Assembly: GCF_000972845.2 (NCBI RefSeq)
Contig: NC_040022.1
Coordinates: 5,796,979-5,860,978, forward strand
Length of the DNA: 64,000 nt
Reading direction: 5' to 3'
DNA from: Larimichthys crocea
Taxonomy: Eukaryota; Chordata; Actinopteri; Sciaenidae
The translations under genes were made by a program, and so were the position numbers. This document shows positions 35,602 to 47,751 of the stretch, in pieces; within the stretch, counting starts at the first letter, position 1; each line of letters begins with the position of its first letter. The notes beneath the pieces are model-generated. The model saw only the letters and a list, made by a program, of their open reading frames with translations. It did no database searches and was not told where the DNA came from.

Positions 35602-35908
35602 GTGTGGCCAAAAGTATGTAGACACCCCCCACTTAAGTAAGTCATTTTGTCTACTTTTGCTCTGCTGCTGTGTTTCATGTATTGGGTTTGTTCCAGCTCT
35701 CTCAGCATACTGTACAATCCAAAAATGTGGCTTAGAGGAAGACCCTGTTTCAATGTGACGGCCCCCAGCTATCACAAAGCACAATCTTATGGGTGACTGG
35801 GTGCCTGCCCCCCAAAAAATCTGGAAGAAAGCCTGAAAACCAAAAAGACTGGAGGTTTGACCATCACATATGAGTGTAGCATTAGTGTCCACTTACTTTT
35901 GTCCACAC
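35602..35908. mobile_element. Short DNA-transposon remnant (MITE-like) with terminal inverted repeats
   Basis: The left end GTGTGGCCAAAAGTATGTAGACAC (described as 24 bases at 35,602-35,625) and the right end at 35,885-35,908 are inverted copies matching at 21 of 24 positions. The 'ggccaaaagtatgt' end is one I recognise as abundant in teleosts. The 260 bp interior has no long open frame, so this is a non-autonomous or decayed copy. I could not identify a clear target-site duplication. Confidence 0.75.
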
Positions 35909-36436
35909 GGTGGACATCTCTATCACCGTGCCAAAAGATGTCCTAGAGCTGGTACCTGTGCCATCGTCATTGCTGTCGTTGCTGGATTGCATTATCTTGG
36001 CCTGTGTTTCTAATAGTCTTTGCCTCTTCCGCATATGCAAACGAGGCATTCCAGATATTAAAAACACCTTTCCATAAAATGCACTCCAGGATAAGACCAC
36101 CACAAAGTGCAGCCTCAGAACTTGTCCTAAGAATTGGGTCAGCACACAAACAGCTACAGAAAACCTCAAGGACTGCAGGGATAACAGGTGTTTGTGTTTT
36201 TCTGTAGAACATATATGATCTGCTTTCGTCACTCTCTGCATCTGATGAGTCTGCTGTGCAAAGTCTCACTTTTCAAATGAAACTTTGTGACTTTGTGTAA
36301 AACAAATGCCTGTGTGTCCATGCAAATAAAATAAAAAAACCCACTCAAACATACTGCCATCAGTCAATTTACAAAGTGCATTATCATAATCTACCACAAG
36401 AGGGCGACTCAGCTGAGCTCAGATCAGCAACAGCAG

Positions 36437-36438
<2 letters not shown>

Positions 36439-36480
<42 letters not shown>
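36439..36480. repeat. (CA)n microsatellite
   Basis: Twenty-one uninterrupted CA units. Confidence 0.95.
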
Positions 36481-36484
<4 letters not shown>

Positions 36485-37163
36485 TTTTGTGCGATGATCT
36501 TCTTCTTAACAATGAAGGATGAGGTTGTTCTTTCCCAAAGAGGAGTCACTTCACCGTGAAAAGGATTCATTTTCACTGAGCTCGGGTTTCACATGATGCT
36601 GCTGCACAACTCACATTGGCCTCCATTAAAACATGATATTTTAGATTACATATGTGGTCCTAGCACTGCACTGTAAACAGTGTTTAAATGTGAGGGTTTT
36701 TTTTTTTTTATTATTGCAACGACTCAATAGTATTCTTCCGTTTAGATGACACTCTTCATTTTTACTGTAGTTTTTTTCAGAAACGTGCTGCACATGTTGA
36801 CATAAGTTGTGGTTTGAATCACATTAATCCATTAGGCTCTGTCTGCTGCATCACAGTTATTATTTTATTTATTTATTTTGTCCAGAAGATACTAAATTTG
36901 GTGCATCCACTCCAAAACCACTAATGCACATCTAAACATTGTAATTGGGTTTGATGCTCATTGAGGTACTTAGCCTTTACACTTAAGGAAAACCAGTGTT
37001 GATGGATATTGATCCAAGACAATGTGACGATGAGTATTCACCCAAAAAGAAATGCACAGCTTCATCTGCACCCAACCTTTTCCCTGATTTGCTCCATGTA
37101 TGATCCTCCTGACCCCATCACTTTCACATTCACAGTGTTGATCACCAACTCAGGGGATGCAGA

Positions 37164-37216
37164 ACTGAAGAAGAAGAAGAAGAAGAAGGAGCAACAGCAG
37201 CAACAGCAGCAGCCAC
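37164..37216. repeat. Compound (GAA)n-(CAG/CAA)n repeat
   Basis: AGAACTGAAG is followed by AAG/GAA triplets and then GAGCAACAGCAG-type triplets. Trinucleotide periodicity is kept across both parts. No coding context was found. Confidence 0.9.
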
Positions 37217-39289
37217 AAGGTGATTTAGTTACACTGTTGAGATCCGAATGCTCTCCAGTATTGATCTTGGGACACATCAATTTTCCCACTTCCTACATCC
37301 TCCTTTGAGATCACCCTTGCAGCACCTCTGACTAAGCCCCCATTCTGATGACTCTGACAGCACTCTTCTCCATCAATACGCTCCTCTTTGATATTGTATT
37401 CACATGTCGAGTCCTTTGAATCCAGTGTTCATCACCCCTAATCGCCGCCACAGCCTGAGTGAAGCCACTGTATCACGGCGAGTGTGCTGGAAATCAATGA
37501 TGATGGACTGTAGCTCCAACTGTCAAACAAATGCTCATAATTAATATTAACACTAGACAGCCATGTTGTTGATATTGTTTGATTCCAACAACAGTGTAAC
37601 AGAGATGTACTACAACTCTAGGATGAAATGTATCCATCCAACAGCCAGAAATAGAAAAATGTCCTCTGAATGTGAGCTCTATTAGTAGTGTTATGGATAT
37701 ATGGATATATGCTGACAGGACCTTTGGTAGGATACATGTATTTTTCACCGTACGTATCACATTTCCAGCCATATGATTGGTCAGCAAAAGGAAATGTCAT
37801 GTCAGTCTGCAAGGTCACTAATACAATACAATCTTGATGGAGACGACTTGCCACCCGGCGGAAGTTGTAACGGTGAGTAAACTCAAGGACAGCAACACAT
37901 GAAATTGCCTGGTTTTATTTACTGTGTTGAAATGTCTCATTACTGCTGTTATCTGTTAACTTGTATGTGATGATTTGATGAACTCACATTTAAAATACAT
38001 TTCACATTCATATTATACGTTTTGGCTGCTAAAAATTTTTGCTTTGAAAAGTAAAATAAAAAAAGAAATTAAGAGGTAAAATAACACAAGTCAAGTCAAT
38101 AAGTCAAGTCCTGACTCTGGTCTAAAGACTTGATGATACTTGATCTTGTTTGTTTAACTTTATTGCAGTTACAATCAGCAGCAAAACCACATATACATAT
38201 CAACTATCGCCTGACAACGATTTTATTATTATCTTTTTCTGTTTTCCTGCATTCATATACAGGAATCTGTTTATAGAAATTTGCCAAAATATGTCTTTTT
38301 CGTCATTCACGCCAATCGAGTAGCTAAATGGACTGAAGAGGAAGCCTTGGCCCGGCTATCCGCTGGCTACACTGGAAACTCTGAAACATTAGCCATAGGC
38401 TAAATCATTGTCAAACAATAGCCAGTGGGATCCAAAATTGCTGTTGGGCTAACTGTTTTGGATTCTACACAACAATCCTCAATCAGCGGGACTGTACCAT
38501 TTCAAAGTCATTACAAATGCTGGTGAATGCTGTGGTTAAGGTTGGTTAGGTTTAGACACAAAAACAACTTGGTTACGTTGAAAGAAAGATCGTGGTTTGG
38601 GTTCAGATGGCGAGTTAGAAAAAGATGTTTGAGCTTAAATGACTTCTTTAAGGGTTAGATAACAAGAGTTGTACATCTTTCTTCTATTGTGTGTACTTGT
38701 TAACCACATTCAGCACGGGGCTGGAGCCAATCCCAGCTGACATTGGTCAAGAGGAGGGCTACACCCTGGCCAGTTCATCACAGGGCTTTACTGTTTCAAC
38801 AAAACCCACAGTAAACACTCATTTCATCTGTTGGATGGCAGACTTTAAAAAATATGTCAATGCAGTAACTCCTTGAATTTTTTTAGTGCTGTTAGATTTG
38901 AATGCGGTGGAGATATCAACATTTGGACGAGACACATTGTTTAGGGGGCTGTGTATTGCGCACATTGGAGGTAACATTGAAAACAAAGGTAGAGGTTTAA
39001 GTGAGACTTTTCAGCCTTTATGAGGTGGTTGGAAAGGGTTTGTTTTCCATGTTGTAAGAACAAGTGTAGGATTGTAGGCCTTTATATACAATTTCTCTAT
39101 CATTGTTTAGCACAATACTGTCCCCATTTAGTAGCTTCAAATGTAGTTCAGGTATTTATCCTTATCGGTGACTTTCTTTTTCTCTTCTTTCCTTTCTTTC
39201 TTCTTTCTGGTGTTTTGGTCAAACCTTAACATTCATAAAAGGAGTTTTTCTTATTTTTTATTTATTTAGTTTTTGTGGCCATACATGTG

Positions 39290-40800
39290 GAAAGAGGCAG
39301 AAAGTGATCAGCATAGGTTCCGGACTAAGTTGTGGTGGTGTGTGTTCTTTGGGTTGATACGTTCAACGCTCCAGACTGCCGGAGTACAACACGAGATAAA
39401 GGTCCCAGATTAACATCACGTTGTAGCAACAAATCTGGAGTACAGAAAATCATAAAAGGAGAAAGACAGGTGTAGAGGGGTATGTCGGCGAAGCGTCAAG
39501 GAAGAGGTAGTTCGTTAGTCTGGGAATTAAGGGGTGGGGCATGAATACGGTTGCACAAGGCATGATATGAAATGTACAGAGTTTGATTGACTGTTTAGGA
39601 CAAGAATAAGCGTCAGTGTCGTTCGAATTACAAAAGGTCACTAACTCCTCTGAGGGCCGTTATCACAGACAGTGTGTATCCCTAGTGAAAATTACTGGTG
39701 AGGGGGGGGGTTACTGAGGGGACGACGTGATAGAGAATGATTGGTCTACTTGATTCTGTGGCGGCGGGGGGTTTCGAAGTCGGATACCATGCAATGGAGC
39801 ACTGGATTAGAGTACCAAGATTGATGGTCACTGGAATAAAGTTGTAACTGGCCTCAGAAAAATGTTTGAGGGAACTGCTGGGCGAGAGGGTGGAGATCCA
39901 TATGGGTTTGAACAGCCCCGGCCTAATTATTGTGATGCGTACATCGCGTATTCCTGTGACTTGGTTACTTCATCCAAACAACTTGAATTACAGTTCCCGT
40001 TTTTACAAATAGAGGAGGCGATCTGTCTTCATCCAAGTCACTTCACACCGTTAACACATAATCTCCGCATGTGCTGCAAATAAAACACAGCAAACTACAA
40101 AAGTTACGATGTCTCGCTTGATACGCTGGACTGGTGAGCAGCTGTCTGTAGTGGTCAAACGTATGACAGCGTTTCCTCATCTCTCCGATTGATCAAAGGC
40201 GTCTCGTGTGTCGTGTAAGAGCGGGGTGTCGTTCACTAAAGAAACATGCCTGTCAGGTTGGAGGACGATAAATGGGTGAATGAGTGAATAAGAAGATGAG
40301 ACAGTCGGATGAAAGGCGGAGCGAGAACTGTCCTAATGAGCTGGAAGAGTAGCTAATGTGAAAAAGGCGAATGAGAAATGATTTGCAGTATGTCTAGGCT
40401 TGAATCTAGGCTGAGGGAGCGAGGCGGGAAGGGAAACGCATGAGCGACAGAGCAGAAACAGGCAAGTGTAGAGCATAGGGAGACTTCTCTAGTCGGGATG
40501 AAGGTGATAGAAGAAGGAATAGAACAGGGTCACAGCTCTCGGCAAAGCGAATTCGAGACTACTCTCTGGAGAGAAGCGAGGAATGTCAAACGTCGAGCGT
40601 TGCTCTGGATGGAGTGATGGTGCGCACATACTACTATGAGCCTAGGAGGAACGATCATAGAAGTCCTAGGGGAGAGTCGAAGATGAGACATGGTCGCGTG
40701 ATCGTCGCTCAGGGGAGAGTTAGAGGTAGCTAACGAGAAGGAGAGAGAGAGAGTGTAGAGGAGGAAACTTGAGGATCTATATAACATTAAGCTTGTCGTT
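39290..40800. other. Low-quality sequence inside the first copy
   Basis: The corresponding stretch of the second copy (about 48,380-49,180) is roughly 0.8 kb and reads as ordinary fish DNA. Here it is about 1.5 kb. Matching words such as GGGAACTGCTGGGCGAGAGG, AATTACAGTTCCCGTTT and CTCCAGACTGC survive, spaced by unrelated inserted bases. Base composition (many GAGA, GCGA and TCG words) is unlike the flanks. This is best read as uncorrected long-read sequence. Confidence 0.75.
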
Positions 40801-41999
40801 GTTACACCATTATTACAGAACCGAGAGCTTTTCTGCAACAGAAATTCCCCATATATCACTTATCTTAGGGAAAACAGTCAGTAATTGCCAGCTGAGCATG
40901 TGAACTTTTTCATCTCAAAATCGCGTGGTTTGTTTTTTTACCCCTGGTTTTGAATGTTTGGCCAGTTTTAGGGGTTTCTCTTTCCGCAGCTTCCCTACAA
41001 TGAACACCATTTCCTGCTGTTATATTTAGTTTGCCAACATTTGCACAAATTTCCAAGCTTCTCACAAACATTACCGAGCTGTTTTTATCAGCCCTTTCAC
41101 TCTGAGCAGTGCCAAGTGAATTAGTTAAGCATAAATGAACTCCCCTGCTAATTACAGTAGGTGAATGATTAAAGACTTCCACTGCATTTGTATCCACTGA
41201 ACAGGCTGAACCCTAATTTCTCCTTATGTTTATTTTCATAAGGTGGTGTGTGTTTCTGTGTTTTGTGAAAGTCTGTCCCCAGCAAATGTGCTTCAATGAC
41301 TCATGTTTACTCTGCTGTTTTTTTTTTTTTTTTTTTTTACAAAGCCAGATCTTTTTCTTTCTGAGTTCAAGAGTAATTTATTGAAAACACTGCTTTGCAC
41401 AAAATCAAAGCAGGGAGCCAATTTTTCATCATGCCGTTTTCCCTCATCTGTTTGTTCTTGGATGTTCAAAGCATTGTTCCAGCCATATACTTCTATTGGC
41501 GCATCCACAGTGATGGAGCAGGAGAGCTGACCTGCAGCCAACAGCTCACGTAGCGAAACAGCAAGTTGGAGACAACATCAGAGAATTCAAGTAAATTACC
41601 AGCATAACAGTTTACATAAATCAAACAAATCTGTAGTGGATGCCAAGAAACAAGGAATGCATTAGGAACTAAGGCTCATTCACAAAAAGAACCAAGTAGC
41701 TTCTGATAGAACAAACAGAACATGTTTCTTAATTAGTATAAAGTATTAGCTCTGGACTGCATCAACATATTCATAAAATGTGATCTATGTTTATTATTTT
41801 TAGAGATCTGCTGTGTTGGTCCATCATCCCCAGGATGAATATTACGACTTTGGTGACGCTTCCTGTAGCGCAACTGAGGGTGAATGTTGATTTTTTAGTG
41901 TAATGTTTTGTCAAATACTGGAAACATTGCCAGACATTGTAGCAACTTGTGATCCCTTCATTTTTTAATCTAACAACACATCATTATAATTCAAATCAG

Positions 42000-42145
42000 C
42001 TGCACTCGGTGCTAATTTGCACATGTCAGCATGACCAACAGCCTAACGAGATGGCAAACGTGGTAAAACATTAACCTGCTAAACGTCAGCATGTATACCA
42101 TCTCATGTTTGCATGTTGGCATTAAGCTCACAGTACATAGAACTG
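42000..42145 (+). repeat. Fragment of the abundant fish repeat, present in both block copies
   Basis: GTGCTAATTTGCACATGTCA, CTAAACGTCAGCATGTATAC and TCATGTTTGCATGTTGGCAT match the 'gctaacatcagcatgctaa' part of the element at 16,905 and 22,560. The same fragment occurs at about 50,405-50,530. A terminal fragment (GTCCGACAGACCAACGCTGA ... GCTGCTAGCATGGCTAAAAA) lies at about 46,570-46,630 and 55,070-55,125. Confidence 0.6.
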
Positions 42146-45100
42146 CTAGCATCTTGATGCCTTGTGTCATTCATTCCCAGTAACAAAAGCATAAAACCCT
42201 TCCTGGCACAGACCATGCTAATTTTCCCAGCTTACATAGTAAAATTAGTGCTTTTGCTCATGGATAATCGGTTTTGATGACATACAATATATATCTTGAC
42301 ATGTGTTTTTTCTGTTGAATGATTTTATTGGAAGATGTTGTTTTTTTAAAAAAATTTGAACAATTTAGACTGTAAAAAGTTGATCCATCCCAGCACAACT
42401 GCACACCAGATCTCCAGACCTCATTCTCTAATTTCACATGCAAAGCACCATTTTTCAGAATGAAAGTGTTTTTTTTTGCTTCAGAAAACTTGCACACCTG
42501 GAGCAAGGTGAGATTACAATAATGCAATCAATGTTTTTATTCATGCACAACTGGTCTGGTTATAAGCTTATAGCATTTCATTCCAGATTTTCTCCCTACT
42601 TCTTGCTGCATACTCTCAGGTTTTTGTCCCGTTTTATATTTAAATTACAGGTCCATCAGAGTGGTGGCTATGATCCTGATCCACATGTGTAGGATGACCA
42701 TAACTTGTCAGAACAGTGATGGATTGTGTGGCTCAGGTTTCTGAGCCTCCACAGGATGCAACAGAGGTGCAGTCAAGCAGAGTCCAGCCTCAGTCTTGTC
42801 ATATTGCTGACCCAACACACACACAGACACTAACACCAAACTTTTCAACTGCAAAACCAGACAGACACATCTTTGAGCAGGTGCATGTCACATTCCTGTG
42901 ACATCCGTTTAAAAAAAAAAAAAAAAGCCTGTCTCTGCCTCCACATGGCTGGCGTGCACATAGTGTGCTGACCTCCAGACTCACCCTCAGATCTCCTGCT
43001 GTCACGGTGTGGGTGGGGGAGGCAGTAGCACAAAGCAGTTGTAAAACATGTGATCCGCCCTCTCCCCTCAGAACAGAGGACCCAGATGTACCGGGGAACC
43101 AGAAGCAGAAAGGTGCAACAAAGACAGGTTGTATTTGCACAGGTGACGTCATGAACTCATGAAAACAGATCATTTTACGACTGACACACTCACTGCATGT
43201 AAAATGTGCATCTTACAACTCAATTCAGTTTATTTCTTTGTACAAATTCCTCTGCAGCGTCAGGAGTTAAGAAACAGTGTCAGGAACATTTAATTCAGGT
43301 GAATAATTAACAAATAATTAACACAAATGGATTTATACTGGAACAAGTTCACTTATTTCACTTTTAGTAAAATAATTACCTAATTACCAAAACACATTTT
43401 GTCACTTGGTGTGTCAAAGCAATGTACTAGTTAAATCACAGACCTCACTGTTGAAAATTTTGGAACTATACTACTAATAATAAACGTAGTAAGCTTAATC
43501 ATATGTATTTTTGCAGTGTTAGTGAACTGTGTATTTTTTTCAGTGTTGGGGACTACATTGACATTGCTCACGGTTCAGGGGAACAGATTGGGATGCCTTT
43601 ATTATTCTCTCTCTCCTGTTGATAATTTTTTTTATTGCCCATAGGAGTACTTTGAATTTGATTATCATATTTTATTGTATAATGTCTGAGTTTATTGCCT
43701 TGATATTTTTGTTCCTCTGGAAATGACAATAGGAGAATGTTTTATTAAGTGTTTTTGAGAGCATCCCTTGCCGGTAAGTAATGAAACAGTTGCTGTGTAT
43801 TTGCACCCACTCCCTCCCGGGAGTAAAGTGAAGCACGACTCAGAATAGACCATTTATGATCCATGTAATCGAGAGAAGTAGTACTTATGTGCTTTCCTAC
43901 CTCCTTTCTCCAACCTCTTCACGGTGACGCTTAAGCGAAACCACTGTAATCAGCCAATGGAGAGCTGCTTCACTCAAGGTGAGGCTGATGGAAAATTGAT
44001 GGCGCTGTGTGATTTAAACTTATTCAGTGCTCCTGAGTGCATCAGGCACCGCAGTAGAATAATGGCTGTTTCCTCTGCATCAATCAGGAACAGCTTTTTT
44101 TCATGATAAACAAATTGTGATTCGAATATATTCAACTTAGAGAGTTGCAATATAATTCTTGGGTTTCTCTCAAACAGAAGAAAATAGAACATCTACATAA
44201 AACGCCTGCAGGCGGAGACATTTACATTTCACTCGCCTTTGTCTCTCGTGCGACCAAAACGTCCCGGGATCAAAGAGGTTTGTCTGCGAATAAGACAGGA
44301 CGTTGTTGTTTTAGGCTTCTTTGGTCTGTAGAGCATCCTGGGATCTACTGTAAAGGCACACACAGTCTTGACATCTTAAGCACCTGGAGGAAGGTAAGAT
44401 CATGCCGAGAGAAGAAGGGATGCATGAGAGGCCGAGAGAGAAATCGAAATAAATGAAAAGAGGTGTTTAGAGCAAAGAGGGAGGAGAAAAAGGTGGTAAA
44501 AAGCGAGCTGTTTGACTGAGAGGAACCAGAGGATGAGTATTGACAGCAGAACAGAAAGGGGAGTAATACGATAGCTGGTTGGATGGTATTGAATAGCAAT
44601 CATAGATAACCTGATCCTCTTCCTCTACCTCCCTCCCAAGCATCCTTAACTCCCAGAATGTGATCATACTGAGCTTTGGACTCCACAAACAGCTCAATAC
44701 AATTAAATAATAGTGAGTAATGAAGGCTGTAATTGAGATGCTTAATCACTTTTGGGCATGTGAATCCATGTGCGCATTTTGGGATTTCCGTCTTGATTGG
44801 ATTGTATTACTGCATGCACGGTATAATAGCTGCGGTTTTGTATAATGTTTGTTGAATGTGTAGTCGTGTTGTGTTTTCCATCGTACCTTGCTTTTTGTCT
44901 CATTGGCAGCGATCAAAGGCCTTAACCTGCATAGGTCGGTCATGTTCACTCATCCAGCATACATGGCTGGCTGCTAATGTCCTGGAAATCCTCAACAGAC
45001 ATAAAATAAACCTTTGCAGTATGTGTGTGGTGTGTGTTTGCTTACACATGGAGTCCATGTATTATGTGTCCTTTCACTATAAATTTGGCTCTAAGCATAA

Positions 45101-47741
45101 AATCTGGATTCATTCGCCTGCATCTCTTTCCTGTTCTTGGTTTTTCCATTATCTTGTTTTTCCAGCAAGGCTATCACATATTTCTCTTTACACAACATGC
45201 ATCTCAATAACCTCTTTTCGTCCCTTTATGTGGTTGTCATTCAAGGCACAGAGCCCAGGCTTCTCCACTCAACCACACATTTTTGTCTCAGGAAAAAAAA
45301 GACCAGCGCCTGCTGGAACATATAAGCTTATAGATGTTAAAGGCAGTCATCCAAATATGATGTTAAGATTGTATCAGTGCCAGACCAATCATGAAGCTGC
45401 CATGTAAAAATAACCTCATTAATAGGCTAGTGTGACACAACAAATAAATACATACATGTTCTAAGCCTATAAACACAGTGGTTTCTAGACTCTTGGTTTG
45501 TGACTTTGAAATGAAGCAAGGAATACCTCCATGTCACCATGTGAATTATGTGCGTTCAACCATAAAGTGAGTTTTTCTCATTTCAATACCTTTGGGGGTA
45601 TTAGAGGGTAAAACTGTTTTGTATTTCACAAGAAAAAGAAGGAAATCTGTTATTAATCCATCCCCTACATAACCATTCAGGTTGGATGAAGGTTCATACA
45701 AGACATAGGGTACAGTCAAATAGTCAATAAAAATTACTTCTCAAGTACTTTCCTAAACATTTTTCCTGGACTTCGATGGAAAATGTCATGAGGTCAAAGA
45801 AGAGTTGAAGGAGATTCATATGAGTTAGCAGAGACAGCCGCAGTGTTCAGAGAATCCGACAACCAAACTTTTCAGCCTGCGACACCCAAAACAATGGTAT
45901 CAGTGATGTGCGACCCCACTATCTCCAGATATCAGATGATTTTTCCTTGTTACATGTCATAATTTTTAGCATGACGCATAGACCTTAGCTGATGTTGTTG
46001 TGTTGCTGCTAATGTGTCGTTAATCTGCCGCAATCACATCAGGAGTCAAAGAATATCGAAATAAAAAAGATATTTCTAAAACAATGTAAAATTGTTTGAT
46101 TTCTGAAAATCACCCTGTTTTTACCTCGCACCCCCAGAGGGTCCCGACCCCCACTTTGGGAACCGTGTACTAGGGTACATCATTTTGCAGATGTTTTTGC
46201 GTGATCTGTGGTAAAACTACAAAGTTCAGAAGACGAACTACAAAAGACTGATCTGTAGATACTTCTCACAGGCAGACTAACCTGCCAAAGTACTGGACTG
46301 CACCTCCTGGAGCACATTTTACCATGATGACAAACACACACAGCCCCCTAAGTGACAAAAATAACTAGCATCACTGCCACACAGCTGGTAATTATCACTA
46401 AATATGAAGTACAGCTGAAGTGAAGGAATGTTTAGTTACGCACAAAGATTGACTTGCCAATGCATGAGAATCAGCAAAGTTATTAGGAGTCATCCTAATG
46501 GAAAATGAATGTCCTGAACATTCATTCACAGTAATCTATTCAATGGTATTGAGATAATTAAACCAAAGTGCTGGTCCGACAGACCAACGCTGACACCCCC
46601 GGCTATGCTGCTAGCATGGCTAAAAATCTGATGTCAATTTTCTTGTGACCCCTTTAACGGGGACTCTTGGCAAATATTAAATAAAAAAACGTGTGTTTAG
46701 AGAGCCCAAACCCTGTTTTCACACCCTTCATGTTGCAGCCCTTCACACAGATAGCGGTGATGTTGTGAAGAGCACAGATGTTTCAATTCTCTATGACAGA
46801 CATCTTATTTAAGTGCTTCTGACATATCGCAGTGAATAAAACGCTGTGAAAGCATCTGCCCCACTGGCCATTGTTGGGCGCTAAATATCTGAAGGTGAAA
46901 TCGACTTCAGGTGTCAAACCACAAACCCAGTAAGCCTCCATTGATTTACAGGGGGCTCTCCTCGATCCCTCTCTGTAATAGCTCGTAATACCACTTGCGG
47001 AGGCAGATGGCGTCTAAATTTTTAACATACAACCATGTTGCTTTTCCTCTTTTGTGGTCTCCAGTCGCGGGGTTAATGATTTAACGAGTGAGACCTTCTG
47101 AGAAACAGCATATATTCAAAACTGGAAGTGGAATTCGGTCCACTGGTGTTGCAGTTATTTCCCTTAAATTGTTTTCCTGAACTTTGCCCTTGAGGTTTTC
47201 CCTGATCCGGCATATCCTGATGGGACTCAGTGACAGACGTGGATTTGGGAAGATGGACGAGTGTGAGTGTGAATGTGTGTGTGTTTGGTTGTTTTAGTCC
47301 TGCCAGGTGGCAGCAAAGTAAATGTACCTCATTTACTTCTGACGCGCACTCCTCCCTCAACCTCTATACTTGAAGTCTGGACTTATTCAAACTATTCCTG
47401 AACCATTCCAGAAAAATAGTTTCTCTCCAGGTTAAAGGTGAGTTTGTAATGGGGGATAAATGAGGCCTGAAGCTCCTACATTACTGCCTTGTCTTTCATT
47501 GATGGTTTCATTACGATGGTTTCGTCAGTTGTTTCACTGATGATGTCTACTTGAGACTGACTGACTAAGACTTTTACTTGATTTACATCTATTTCTTAGT
47601 CCATCCATTCTCCATTGCAAGGCACCCAGAGGTATTTCTCAAGACGCCTCCTGGGAGAAGTTCAGTGAATGCAGAACTTTCAGAAGACTTCTAATCTGCT
47701 TAAGAAGAAGTTAAAGTCTTGGACTTTGACGAATTGACCCA

Positions 47742-47751
47742 NNNNNNNNNN
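47742..47751. other. Assembly gap of 10 N
   Basis: Ten undetermined bases. A fixed short run such as this is usually a placeholder of unknown true length. Confidence 0.99.

Larger units (their letters stand above)
35911..38565. other. Intergenic, no gene seen
   Basis: Upstream of ngfr. It contains a (CA)n microsatellite (36,439-36,480) and a GAA/CAG compound repeat (37,164-37,216). The end at about 38,540-38,660, GGTTGGTTAGGTTTAGACAC followed by ACTTGGTTACGTTGAAAG and ATCGTGGTTTGGGT, is another repeat familiar from fish genomes. The 100-codon minus-strand frame at 35,967-36,269 has no recognisable domain. Confidence 0.7.
38566..47741. repeat. First copy of a 8.5-9.2 kb duplicated block, ending at the assembly gap
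   Basis: From AACTTGGTTACGTTGAAAG at 38,566 to GACGAATTGACCCA at 47,741, the sequence matches 47,752-56,231 in order and orientation. Differences are mostly single-base insertions and deletions, plus a region (39,290-40,800) that is about 700 bp longer and poorly alignable. The left end matches the first base after the gap, and the right end is the last base before it. No gene was recognised inside. Open frames here are broken in the other copy, which argues against coding. Confidence 0.9.

Noticed and set aside
35967..36269. 100-codon minus-strand frame near the MITE, considered as a transposase remnant
   Set aside because: No catalytic motif or DNA-binding domain could be recognised, and it lies outside the terminal inverted repeats of the element.
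44856..45407. 183-codon plus-strand open frame in the duplicated block
   Set aside because: The second copy of the block breaks the frame by small indels (only shorter pieces remain near 53,490-53,810), and the protein resembles no family.
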